A DNA stretch of 64,000 bases from Actinophytocola sp963727495 (lineage in GTDB: Bacteria > Actinomycetota > Actinomycetes > Mycobacteriales > Pseudonocardiaceae), in contig CAVSGQ010000011.1 of NCBI GenBank assembly GCA_963727495.1, forward strand, positions 62,001 to 126,000. Direction: 5' to 3'. Positions 31,417 through 39,026 of this stretch are shown one piece after another (the first letter of the stretch is position 1; each line of letters begins with the position of its first letter). The translations under genes and the position numbers were made by a program. The notes below the pieces were generated by a model that was given only the letters and a program-made list of their open reading frames with translations, did not search any database and had not been told where the DNA came from.

Positions 31417-32213
31417 AGCGAAAGCCCCCCGTCGACCGGCACCACGGCGCCGGTCATCCCGCTGCTGTCCGGCCCGGCGAGGAAGGCCAGCACCGCGGCC
31501 ACCTCGGCCGGGGCGAGCAGGCGCCGGACCGGTTGCTGCGCGGCGAAGTCCGCCGCACCGCGCAGCCCGTAGAGCCGGGCGCTCTCGGCCAGCATCGCGG
31601 TGTCCGTGGAGCCGGGGCTCACCGCGTTGGCGGTGACGCCGGTGTCGCCCAGCTCGGCGCCGAGCGCCCGGACGAGCCCGGCGACGCCCGCCTTCGCCGC
31701 GCTGTAGGCGGCGAGCATCGGCAGCCCGCGGGTCGCCGCGGCGGAGGCCACCGCCAGGAACCGGCCGCCGCGCGGTCGCGGGCGGCGCAGCAGCGCGGGC
31801 ACCGCCGCGCGGGCGAGGTTCAGCACGCCGCCGAGGTTCACCTCGAGCACGGCCCGCTGCTGCCGCTCGGCCATCTCCCACAGCGGCACCCCGCCGGCCA
31901 TCACCCCGGCCGCCGCGACCGCGGCGTCCAGCCCGCCCCACCGGCGCTCCGCCTCGGCGACGGCGTCCTCGACGGCGCGGGCGTCCCGCACGTCGGCGAC
32001 CGCGGCCCGGACCCGGTCGGCGCCCGCCGCCCGCACCACCTCCGCCAGCTCGGCCTCGGTGGCCAGCGGGTAGGGCAGCGCGGGGTCGTCGCGGGCCAGG
32101 TCGACCGCCAGCACCGACCAGCCCCGCTCCGCGAGCGCCAGCACGGTGGCCGCGCCGATCCCGCGGGCCGCACCGGTGACCACCGCGACCCGCCCCGTCA
32201 CGGTTCCCGCCAT
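31413..32213 (-). CDS. Mycofactocin-coupled SDR family oxidoreductase
   Basis: 266-residue classical short-chain dehydrogenase: RVAVVTGAARGIGAATVLAL cofactor loop, SAAAT serine, YSAAKAG (Tyr-x-x-x-Lys) and SPGSTDTAM. The long insertion between the second strand and helix (LARDDPALPYPLATEAELAEVVRAAG) is the feature of mycofactocin-coupled SDRs, where it buries the NAD. ATG ending at 32213 overlaps mftE by 16 bases. Its position inside the biosynthetic operon suggests that it is a dedicated mycofactocin-using enzyme or takes part in maturation. Confidence 0.9.
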   Translation of the reverse strand: MAGTVTGRVAVVTGAARGIGAATVLALAERGWSVLAVDLARDDPALPYPLATEAELAEVVRAAGADRVRAAVADVRDARAVEDAVAEAERRWGGLDAAVAAAGVMAGGVPLWEMAERQQRAVLEVNLGGVLNLARAAVPALLRRPRPRGGRFLAVASAAATRGLPMLAAYSAAKAGVAGLVRALGAELGDTGVTANAVSPGSTDTAMLAESARLYGLRGAADFAAQQPVRRLLAPAEVAAVLAFLAGPDSSGMTGAVVPVDGGLSL

Positions 32214-32884
32214 CGGCCGACCTGGGCGGTGAGCTGCGCGGCAAGCTCGTCGAGCAGCCCGCTCCCCTCGCCCGCGGTCGCGCCGGTGGGATCGCCGAGG
32301 ACCCCGGTGGCGGTCACCGCCCGCACTCCCCCGGCGCGCAGCAGGGGCATCAGCTCCGGCAGCGGCCGCGGGTCGCCGGGCACCCCGCGCTCGCGCCGCA
32401 CCGCGGCGGGCCGCAGCGCCAGCAGCATCGCCGTCTCCGGGCGGCCGGCGTGCGGGTCGCCGTCCCAGCGGGGCTGGAACAGCATGACGTCGCGGTACTC
32501 CGCGCGCAGCCGGGCGACGGCGCGGGACACCGGGCCGGCGTTGCCGCCGTGCGCGGAGACGAACACCACGTGCCGGAACGTCTCGCACGCCGAGCGGCCC
32601 AGCTCGAGCACCAGCAGTTCGACCGCGGCCTGCCCGATCGACAGGGTGCCGGCGAACCCGGCGTGCTCGCCGCTGGACCCGTAGGGAACCGCCGGGGCGG
32701 CGAGCACGTCCGGCCGGGCGGCCGCGAGCCGCTCGCACAGCGCGACCGCGACGTCGGTGTCGGTGGACAGCGGCAGGTGCGGGCCGTGCTGCTCGGTGGC
32801 TCCCAGCGGCACCGCGAGCACCGCGCCCGACGCGGCGAGCTCGCCCGCCTCGGGCGAGGTCAGGTCCGCGAGCGGGCCGGGCAC
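32198..32884 (-). CDS. mftE: Mycofactocin precursor peptidase MftE
   Basis: 228-residue creatininase-family metallopeptidase that removes the modified C-terminal Val-Tyr dipeptide from MftA. Metal-binding motifs visible: LPLGATEQHGPHLPLSTDTDVA, SSGEHAGFAGTLSIG and FVSAHGGNAG. GTG ending at 32884 begins one base after the mftC stop. The C-terminus overlaps the SDR start. Confidence 0.93.
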   Translation of the reverse strand: MPGPLADLTSPEAGELAASGAVLAVPLGATEQHGPHLPLSTDTDVAVALCERLAAARPDVLAAPAVPYGSSGEHAGFAGTLSIGQAAVELLVLELGRSACETFRHVVFVSAHGGNAGPVSRAVARLRAEYRDVMLFQPRWDGDPHAGRPETAMLLALRPAAVRRERGVPGDPRPLPELMPLLRAGGVRAVTATGVLGDPTGATAGEGSGLLDELAAQLTAQVGRWREP

Positions 32885-32885
32885 G

Positions 32886-34064
32886 TCAGCGGCCCAGCCC
32901 GGCGAGCGGGCTCTCGTCGCACGCCCGGTCCGGCGGGCGCATGCCGATGGTGACCGGGACCGGTCCGGTGCGGTGCGAGTGGTCCGGCGCCGGCCGCGGC
33001 TTGACGTCCACAGTGGACAGTGCGGCGGCGCCGTGGCCCTTGACGCACTCGGGGTCGGGGCCGTCGAGCGGCAGGCCGGTGAAGAACTTCGCCGCCATGC
33101 AGCCGCCGCGGCAGGCGTCGTAGCGGCCGAGCACGATGCGCAGGCCCCGCCGGACTGCGGCCGGCGCAGCTCGGCGAACAGCTCGGAGTCGCGCCACACG
33201 CCGGCTGAAGCCGCGCGGCTCGCGCGGACGTTGCCGGCGAGGAACTCGTCGTGGATCGCGAACGGGCAGGCGTAGACGTCGCCGACCGGGTCGATCAGGC
33301 AGACCACGCGGCCCGGCGCCGCACAGGTTCAGCCCCGGCAGCGCCTCGCCGTAGGCGGAGAGGTGGAAGAAGGAGTCGCCGGTGAGCACGTCCTCGCCGT
33401 GCGCGAGCAGCCACGTCGTAGAGCGCGCGCTGCTGCGCGGCGGTCGGGTGCAGCTCGTCCCAGACGTCGGCGCCGCGGCCCGAGGGGCGCAGCCGGGTGA
33501 TCCGCAGCTGGGCGCCGTAGCGGTCGGCGATCGCCTTGAAGCTCGTCGAGCTGGCCGGCGTTGTGGCGGGTGACGACGACCGAGATCTTCGGCTCGCTCG
33601 AACCCGGCGGCGGCGAGGTTGCTCCATGCGCGCGCGAGCGCGGTGTCGATAGGAGCCGGGGCCGCGCACCGCGTCGTTGACCTCGGCGGTGGCGCCGTCG
33701 AGCGAGACCTGCACGTCGACGTAGTCGGTGGCCGGCGAGCCGGCCGCGGCCGCGCGGGGTCGATCGGCATGCCGTTGGTGGAGAACTTGACCCCGACGTG
33801 GTGCTCGGTGGCGTAGTCGAGCAGCTCCCAGAAGTCCGGGCGCACGGTCGGCTCGCCGCCGCCGATGTTGACGTAGAAGACCTGCATCCGCTCGAGCTCG
33901 TCGATCACGCGCCTTGCACTCGGCGGTGGTCAGCTCGCGCGGGTCGCGCCGGCCGCGAGCTGGACAGGCAGTGCACGCAGGCCAGGTTGCAGGCGTAGGT
34001 CAGCTCCCAGGTGAGGCAGATCGGCGCGTCCAGGCCGAGCTCGAACTGCTCGACCAGCTGTCAT
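32886..34064 (-). pseudogene. mftC: Mycofactocin radical SAM maturase MftC, frameshifted as sequenced
   Basis: MftC decarboxylates and crosslinks the C-terminal Val-Tyr of MftA. All key pieces are readable, but in alternating frames: TWELTYACNLACVHCLSSS (CxxxCxxC for the SAM iron-sulfur cluster), VNIGGGEPTVRPDFWELLDY, VQVSLDGATAEVNDAVRGPG, LRITRLRPSGRGADVWDELHP, LIDPVGDVYACPFAIHDEFL and the C-terminal cysteine-rich SPASM part (YDACRGGCMAAKFFTGLPLDGPDPEC). About ten single-base changes, mainly insertions, lie between roughly 33180 and 33960. Protein conservation on both sides of every shift argues for sequencing error. The ATG ending at 34064 overlaps the mftB stop (ATGA). Confidence 0.9.
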
Positions 34065-34345
34065 GCGGGCCGCTCTCGGCGGGGACGATCATGTCCGATC
34101 GCCGCGAGCGTCGCCAGCGCGGCGCCGGTAGCTCGGCAGCTCCGCGTCGCGGCACGCCGGCGCGCGCGGCAGGCGGCGCGGGCGGTCGGGCTGCCGGCCG
34201 AGGCCCGTCAGCACGTCGAGCAGCACGGCGGCTCTTCAGGAACGACAGCCGGCGGGTGCCGAAGTGGTAGGCAGCGCGCCGAAGCGCTCCGGGCGGAGGA
34301 CGACCTGCGGGTGCAGTCGCCAGCGCCGTCAGTCGAGGTCGGCAC
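34062..34345 (-). pseudogene. mftB: Mycofactocin peptide chaperone MftB, frameshifted as sequenced
   Basis: MftB is the small RiPP-recognition protein that delivers MftA to MftC. The reading on the minus strand gives WRLHPQVVLRPERFGAL, then in another frame YHFGTRRLSFLKS, then LDVLTGLGRQPD, and ends near IVPAESGP. This is the normal MftB order and a length of about 95 residues. At least three single-base shifts break the frame. GTG at 34345 is the best start. It belongs to the same indel-rich stretch as mftC. Confidence 0.8.
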
Positions 34346-34362
34346 GGCACGCGAGCCGTGCC

Positions 34363-34470
34363 TCAGTAGACACCGCACATGCCGTCGATCGAGACCTCCT
34401 CGACCAGCAGCTCCTCCGCGACCTCGTCCTCGGCGGGCACCTCGACCGTCTCGGGCTGGCTGTCCGTCAT
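34363..34470 (-). CDS. mftA: Mycofactocin precursor peptide MftA
   Basis: 35-residue ribosomal precursor of the redox cofactor mycofactocin. It starts MTDSQPETVEVPAEDE and ends VEEVSIDGMCGVY. The C-terminal IDGMCGVY is the diagnostic core, with the last Val and Tyr converted into the cofactor. The acidic leader binds MftB. This short gene is intact and is the first of the minus-strand cluster, facing mftR across a 63-base promoter region. Confidence 0.96.
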   Translation of the reverse strand: MTDSQPETVEVPAEDEVAEELLVEEVSIDGMCGVY

Positions 34471-34490
34471 CGCGACTCCCTCGTCGAGTT

Positions 34491-34539
34491 TTCGTCACCA
34501 TGTGACGAATATCGAATACGATAACGTCACCATGTGACG
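34491..34539. promoter_or_regulatory. Paired MftR operators and mftR/mftA promoter region
   Basis: TTCGTCAC-CAT-GTGACGAA (34491-34509) is an 8-3-8 palindrome and CGTCAC-CAT-GTGACG (34525-34539) repeats its core; centres are 32 bases apart. The second site contains the GTG start codon of mftR (34534). TACGAT at 34517-34522 is a likely -10 element that would give a leaderless mftR message. Confidence 0.82.
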
Positions 34540-35160
34540 GAAACAACCCCCGCGCGGCGCGGGCGGCCGCGCGGGACGAGCGCCCGCACGCTCGAGCTGA
34601 TCGCGCTGCGCCTGTTCACCGACAAGGGCTTCCACGAGACGACGGTCGACGAGATCGCCGCGGCCGCGGGCGTCAGCCGGCGCACGTTCTTCCGTTACTA
34701 CGACGCCAAGTCCGAGGTGCTGTGGAACGAGTTCGACACCGAGGTGGCCACCATCCGGACGTCGCTCGCCGAGGCGCCGGAACACCTGCCGGTGATGGAC
34801 GCCGTGCGGCACGCGGTCATCGCCGCCAACCACTACCACGCCGAGGACGTGCCCGAGCTGCGCATGCGGATGCAGCTGATCAGCACGGTGCCCGAGCTGG
34901 CCGCCAGCGCCACCATCCACTACGACGCCTGGGAACGCGCGGTCGCCGAGTTCGTGGCGCGCCGCGCGGGCCGGCCGGCCGAATCGCTCTACCCGCTGGC
35001 CGCGGGCCGCGCCACCCTCGCCGCGTGCCGCGCCGCGTACGAACGCTGGGCCGCCCGCGCCGACGCGGACCTCACCGTCTACCTCGACGCCGCGCTGCGC
35101 GCCCTCGCCGCGGGCTTCCGCGACCCCGCCCTCGACGAACCACGGGCACCGGCCTCGTAG
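34534..35160 (+). CDS. mftR: Mycofactocin system TetR family regulator MftR
   Basis: 208 residues. The N-terminal helix-turn-helix is TLELIALRLFTDKGFHETTVDEIAAAAGVSRRTFFRYYDAKSEVLW, with the RRTFFRYY recognition helix of the MftR group. MftR represses the mft operon and, in mycobacteria, responds to acyl-CoAs. It starts at GTG 34534, which lies inside one of its own palindromic sites, so autorepression is expected. The predicted -10 box leaves almost no 5' leader. Confidence 0.92.
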   Translation: MTETTPARRGRPRGTSARTLELIALRLFTDKGFHETTVDEIAAAAGVSRRTFFRYYDAKSEVLWNEFDTEVATIRTSLAEAPEHLPVMDAVRHAVIAANHYHAEDVPELRMRMQLISTVPELAASATIHYDAWERAVAEFVARRAGRPAESLYPLAAGRATLAACRAAYERWAARADADLTVYLDAALRALAAGFRDPALDEPRAPAS

Positions 35161-35196
35161 CACCTCGCCCGCTCCCCCGCCCCCACAGCGCCCCCA

Positions 35197-35463
35197 CCGA
35201 CCCGACCCCCCACACCGCCGACCCGACCCCTCACACGGTCGAACCGACCCCCCACAAGGTCGACCCGACCCCTGGCGCGGCCGAGCCGACCCCTCACAAG
35301 GTCGAACCGACCCCCCACGCGGTCGAGCCGACCCGCCGCGCGTCACCGAACGCACCGAACGACGCGCTACCGGTCCTTCGCACGCGGTCGACTCGGCGAC
35401 GCGAGAAGTCGACTCGACCGCGCCACGGGTCGGGTCGACCGCGCCGGGGGTCGGGTCGGCGGG
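35197..35463. repeat. 21-bp-period intergenic repeat, locus 2
   Basis: The left arm (35197-35342) has seven 21-bp units of the form (C/T)CGA(A/C)CCGACCCC-N2-CACANGG. The right arm (35381-35463) has units of CGACCGCGCC-ACGGGTCGGGT type, the inverse of the left units. A central segment contains GAAGTCGACTCGACCGCG, shared with locus 3. The repeat fills most of the 354-base gap between mftR and a TetR gene that converge; the rest (to 35514) is G-rich without further features. Confidence 0.85.
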
Positions 35464-35514
35464 GGGCGGCCGCGGTGGGGGTCGGGGCGGCTACGGCGGG
35501 GGTTGGGGCGGGGG

Positions 35515-36180
35515 TCAGAGGCGGTCCGGTGCCACGGCCAGGTCGTCGAGGCCGACGGTCGGTCCGGGTAGCGCGTCCGCGGCCAGGAACGGCAGGAAGC
35601 CGTCCAACAGCAGCTCCAGGTGGCGGTGGCTGAGCTCCAGGTTCTCCCCGGCCGACACCCCGGGGATCGGCATCGACACCCGGATGATCAGCATCGCGAT
35701 GTCGCCGGTGCCGACCTCCGGGCGGACCACCCGCTCGCGGTGCGCCCGCTCCATCAGCGCGTCGATCGCCGCGCGGCCGCGCACCCGCGCGGCGACCAGC
35801 GCGTCGTCGCGGGGCACCCAGCGGGTGAGCAGCGGCATCACGGCGCTCGCGCGCAGGTCGACCGCCTTGTGCATGTACCGGGCGAGCGCGGCGAACGCGT
35901 CGGGCTCCTCGCGCAGCGCGGCCTCGGCCTCGTCGGCGCAGCGCCCCAGCACGTCCAGCTGCACCTGCCGGAACAGGCTCGGCCGGTCGGGGAAGTGCCG
36001 GTACAGCGTGGCGATGCCGACCCCGGCCCGCCGCGCGATCGCCTCCATCGGGACGTTCGGGCCGTGCTCGGCGACGAGGTCGACGGCGGCGCCCAGGAGC
36101 CGCTCGCGGTTGCGCCGGGCATCCGCACGGGTGCGGCGCGCGGTGGCGGGTCCGGGGTCGGCTCGGTCGTCCACGGTCAC
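35515..36180 (-). CDS. TetR family transcriptional regulator
   Basis: 221 residues. The helix-turn-helix RERLLGAAVDLVAEHGPNVPMEAIARRAGVGIATLYRHFPDRPSLF is classical and the C-terminal part is of the SACE_7040/TetR_C_33 type seen in actinomycetes. GTG start ending at 36180. Its target is not evident. The AraC gene starts on the same strand 28 bases upstream of it, so the two may be cotranscribed. Confidence 0.88.
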   Translation of the reverse strand: MTVDDRADPGPATARRTRADARRNRERLLGAAVDLVAEHGPNVPMEAIARRAGVGIATLYRHFPDRPSLFRQVQLDVLGRCADEAEAALREEPDAFAALARYMHKAVDLRASAVMPLLTRWVPRDDALVAARVRGRAAIDALMERAHRERVVRPEVGTGDIAMLIIRVSMPIPGVSAGENLELSHRHLELLLDGFLPFLAADALPGPTVGLDDLAVAPDRL

Positions 36181-36207
36181 CCCATCGAGTCCAGGCGAGT
36201 CACCAGC

Positions 36208-36963
36208 CTACGCGACATGATCACCCGGTGCGGATCGTCCGGTGGCCCGGTACGCGCTCGGCGTCGTGCCCACCTCGGCGCGGAACATGGCGGTGAACGC
36301 GCTCGGTGTCGCGTAGCCGACGGCCAGGGCCACCTCGGTCACCGGCTCGCCCTCGGCCAGGCGGCGCAGCGCCTCGATGATCCGCAGCCGGCGCCGCCAG
36401 TGGCCCAGCGTCAGGCCGGTCTCGGCGAGGAAGAGGCGCTCGACGGTGCGCCGGCTCGCGCCGACGGTCAGCGCGTCGACGGAGTCCCCGCGACCCGGCC
36501 GGTCCAGCAGCGCGCTCGCCACCGCGAGCGCCCTCGGGTCGGCCGGCATCGGAAGGCGCAGCGGGGCGTCGGGGAGCCCGACGACCTGGTCCACGAGCAC
36601 GTCGGCGAGGCGGCGGTGCGCCGGCACCGACAGGTCGAGCGGACAGACCCCGACGAGGTGCAGCACCAGCTCGCGCAGCAGTGCGGGCACCGCGACGACC
36701 CGGCAGGGGGGCACGCCGCCCCAGAGCGGCTCGGGCAGGTAGAGCGCCCGCACCGCGACCCGCCCGTGCACCACGACCCGCGGCACGTCCCCGGCCGGGA
36801 TCCAGGCGGCGCGGTCCCGCGGCACCGCCCAGGTGCCGGAGCCGGTGTGCACGCTCATCACGCCGCGGCTCGCGTAGAGCAACTGGTGCCAGCCGGGCGC
36901 GGTGGGCAGCGTGAACGCGCCCGGTGGGTGGTCCACCGAGTAGCTCCGCAGCAGTTGTCGCAT
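36208..36963 (-). CDS. AraC family regulator with cupin sensor
   Basis: 251 residues. The N-terminal cupin-like part begins LRSYSVDHPPGAFTLPTAPGWHQLLYASRGVM. The C-terminal helix-turn-helix pair includes GASRRTVERLFLAETGLTLGHWRRRLRIIEALRRLAEG and EVALAVGYATPSAFTAMFRAEVGTTPSAYR. It is divergent from the VOC gene at 37026 with 62 bases between starts, so that gene is the likely target. Confidence 0.9.
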   Translation of the reverse strand: MRQLLRSYSVDHPPGAFTLPTAPGWHQLLYASRGVMSVHTGSGTWAVPRDRAAWIPAGDVPRVVVHGRVAVRALYLPEPLWGGVPPCRVVAVPALLRELVLHLVGVCPLDLSVPAHRRLADVLVDQVVGLPDAPLRLPMPADPRALAVASALLDRPGRGDSVDALTVGASRRTVERLFLAETGLTLGHWRRRLRIIEALRRLAEGEPVTEVALAVGYATPSAFTAMFRAEVGTTPSAYRATGRSAPGDHVA

Positions 36964-37025
36964 CTTCGACAGTCTGCGCCGGATCGTCGAATGCGCACCA
37001 GGGGTTCGTCGGTCAGGCTTGCCGC

Positions 37026-37412
37026 ATGACCGGAGAACTCGCGCACTTCGCGATCAACGCCGACGACGTCGAGGCCACCAGGCGGTTCTACGAGGAGGTG
37101 TTCGGCTGGACGTTCCGGCCGTGGGGGCCGCCGGACTTCTTCCGGATCGAGACGGGCACCGGCGCACCGCCGCGCGGCGCGCTGCAGCGGCGGCGCGAGC
37201 TGGTGGCCGGCACCCGCACGGTCGGGTTCGAATGCACGGTCGCCGTGTCCGATGTGGACGCCGTGGCCAGGGACGCCGAGGCGCACGGCGGCCGCGTCGT
37301 CATGGCGCGAACCACCATCAGCGGGGTGGGCGACCTGATCTTCGTGGCGGACCCGTCGGGCAACGTCGTCGGGGCGATGCGCTACGAGACGTCCGACGGG
37401 TCCGCCGGGTGA
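37026..37412 (+). CDS. VOC family protein
   Basis: 128 residues opening MTGELAHFAINADDVEATRRFYEEVFGWTFRPWGPPDFF and closing DLIFVADPSGNVVGAMRYE, the two halves of a single-module glyoxalase/bleomycin-resistance fold. ATG at 37026. Substrate unknown. It lies opposite the AraC regulator and is convergent with the AhpD-like gene, with one base between stop codons. Confidence 0.88.
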   Translation: MTGELAHFAINADDVEATRRFYEEVFGWTFRPWGPPDFFRIETGTGAPPRGALQRRRELVAGTRTVGFECTVAVSDVDAVARDAEAHGGRVVMARTTISGVGDLIFVADPSGNVVGAMRYETSDGSAG

Positions 37413-37413
37413 G

Positions 37414-37968
37414 TCAGCCCCAGGCCTGCGCCCGGAACGCCTCGTCGACCGGTGTGTCGCAGACGTTGGCGACCCAGTTGGCGATGCTGGTGTAGCCGAT
37501 CTGCGCGATCACCTCGAACAGCTGCTCGCCGGTGTACCCGGCCGCGCGCAGCGCGCCGACGCGCTCGGCCGGCACGTGGCCACGCTCGCGCAGCACCGCG
37601 AGGGTGAACTCGTGCAGGGCACGCAGCTTCTGCTCGCCCGGCGCGCTCCCGGACCGCAGCGCGGCCACCACGTCGCCGGCCGCGCCCTGGGCCGTCGCGA
37701 ACACCGAGTGCGCGGCCATCGAGTAGCGGGAGGCGTTCTCGTGGCTGACGGTCAGCCCGACGACCTCCCGCTCGGTGCCGCTGAGCGTGGCGCCGCGCAG
37801 CGTCTCCTGCAGCGCGCCGAACCCGTTGATCAGCACCGGCGAGCCGGCCATGGTGGCGGCCAGGTTGGGGATGAAGCCGATCCGCTGCTCCAGCGCGGAC
37901 AGCGCCTGCTTCGCGCCGTCGGGCGCCGAGTCGGCGGTGTGGACGGTGAATGCTTCCTGGGTTGTCAT
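37414..37968 (-). CDS. Carboxymuconolactone decarboxylase/AhpD-like protein lacking the redox cysteines
   Basis: 184 residues with the AhpD-like helical fold (VGLTVSHENASRYSMAAHSVFA and a C-terminal VIAQIGYTSIANWVANV). Peroxidatic members carry E-x3-C-x2-C-x3-H at the first motif. Here the two cysteine positions read Ser, giving ENASRYSMAAH, so a peroxidase reaction is unlikely. It may be a carboxymuconolactone-type or non-catalytic relative. It is divergent from the interrupted regulator gene at 38056, with a 22-bp palindrome between them. Confidence 0.85.
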   Translation of the reverse strand: MTTQEAFTVHTADSAPDGAKQALSALEQRIGFIPNLAATMAGSPVLINGFGALQETLRGATLSGTEREVVGLTVSHENASRYSMAAHSVFATAQGAAGDVVAALRSGSAPGEQKLRALHEFTLAVLRERGHVPAERVGALRAAGYTGEQLFEVIAQIGYTSIANWVANVCDTPVDEAFRAQAWG

Positions 37969-38017
37969 GTGGCGATCCTGTGTGCGACCGCGCGGTGCCT
38001 CAATTCCCCGCGAGGGA

Positions 38018-38039
38018 AGTGCGGCGGCGCCGCCGCACT
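38018..38039. promoter_or_regulatory. Perfect 22-bp palindrome in divergent intergenic region
   Basis: AGTGCGGCGGC directly followed by its reverse complement GCCGCCGCACT, 16 bases before the regulator start codon. Its position suggests an operator for the 38056 regulator, or a terminator-like structure. Confidence 0.7.
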
Positions 38040-38055
38040 GGCTATCGTCCGCCTC

Positions 38056-39023
38056 GTGACCTCGGTGAAGGACCGGCCCGCCGTCGGACGGCTGCTCCGG
38101 TACTGGCGGCAGGTGCGCCGGATGAGCCAGCTGGACCTAGTGTCCCGCGCCGGAAATCTGGCACCCAATTCGCCGGCCCAGCTTCCTGCCGGCGGCGTTG
38201 CCGATCCGCCCAAGTACGGTCCAGTACGAGGGCGAACCGGCGCCTTGCCGGCAACAACCTGGATCCACCGACTTACGCACCGAATTTCCGGCGCGGGACA
38301 CTGGCGACCGAGGCGCTGGTGACGCCCCGGCACGTCAGCTTCGTGGAGAGCGGCCGGGCCAGCCCCAGCCGGGACATGGTGCTGACCCTGGCGAGCACGC
38401 TCGACCTGCCGCTGCGCGACCGCAACCAGCTGCTGCTGGCCGCCGGGTACGCGCCGCTGTACCAGGACACCGAGCTGGCGGCACCGGCGATGACCCCGGT
38501 CCGCGCGGCGATCGACCGGGTGCTGCGCCGCCACGAGCCCTACCCCGCGGTGGTGCTCAGCCGGCACTGGGACGTGATGCAGGCCAACGACGCCGCGGCG
38601 GCGCTGTTCGCCTGGCTGCTCGGCCCGGCCGGCGACCCCGCGGGCGGGCCGGCCAACGTGGTGCGGCTGATGTTCGACCCGCACGGGCTGCGCCCGCACG
38701 TGGCGAACTGGACGGACGTGGCGGAGGCGCTGATCCGCCGCGTGCACCGGGAGGCCGTCGGCGGCGTCCCGGACCGGCGGACCGAGCAGCTGCTGGCCGA
38801 CGCGCTCGCCGCGCCCGGCGTGCCGCGGCGCTGGCACACCCCGGACCTGACCACCGACCTGCTGCCGGTGGTCCCGGTGGAGTTCGCCAGGGACGGCCGG
38901 ACGCTGCGCTACTTCTCCATGGTCACGACGGTCGGCACCCCGCAGGACGTCGCCGCGCAGGAGATCCGCCTGGAGAGCTTCTTCCCCACCGACGACGCCA
39001 CCGCCGCCCACCGCTGGACCTGA
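38056..39023 (+). pseudogene. Helix-turn-helix regulator with MmyB-like domain, interrupted by a 164-bp element
   Basis: The N-terminus reads VTSVKDRPAVGRLLRYWRQ then RRMSQLDL, and resumes after the inserted element with ATEALVTPRHVSFVESGRASPSRDMVL, completing the XRE helix-turn-helix. The rest (YPAVVLSRHWDVMQANDAAAALFAWLL) is the MmyB-type ligand domain. Removing 38139-38302 restores a perfect frame of about 267 residues. The gene faces the AhpD-like gene, which such regulators commonly control. As sequenced the protein cannot be made in full, unless a shorter product from an internal start is used. Confidence 0.88.
38139..38302. mobile_element. Miniature inverted-repeat element (MITE-like), 164 bp
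   Basis: The left end AGTGTCCCGCGCCGGAAAT is the exact reverse complement of the right end ATTTCCGGCGCGGGACACT (19-bp terminal inverted repeats). There is no coding capacity inside, and an inner palindrome TTGCCGGCAA is visible. Insertion occurred within a Leu codon of the regulator gene. A CT on each side is compatible with a 2-bp target duplication. No transposase or second copy is seen in the window. Confidence 0.85.
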
Positions 39024-39026
39024 CGC

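Noticed and set aside
35197..35342. Open frame encoding heptapeptide repeats of TPHxVEP type
   Set aside because: The 21-bp repeat period keeps any frame open. The units are intergenic at three loci and have no start or ribosome site of their own, so they are treated as DNA repeats, not protein.
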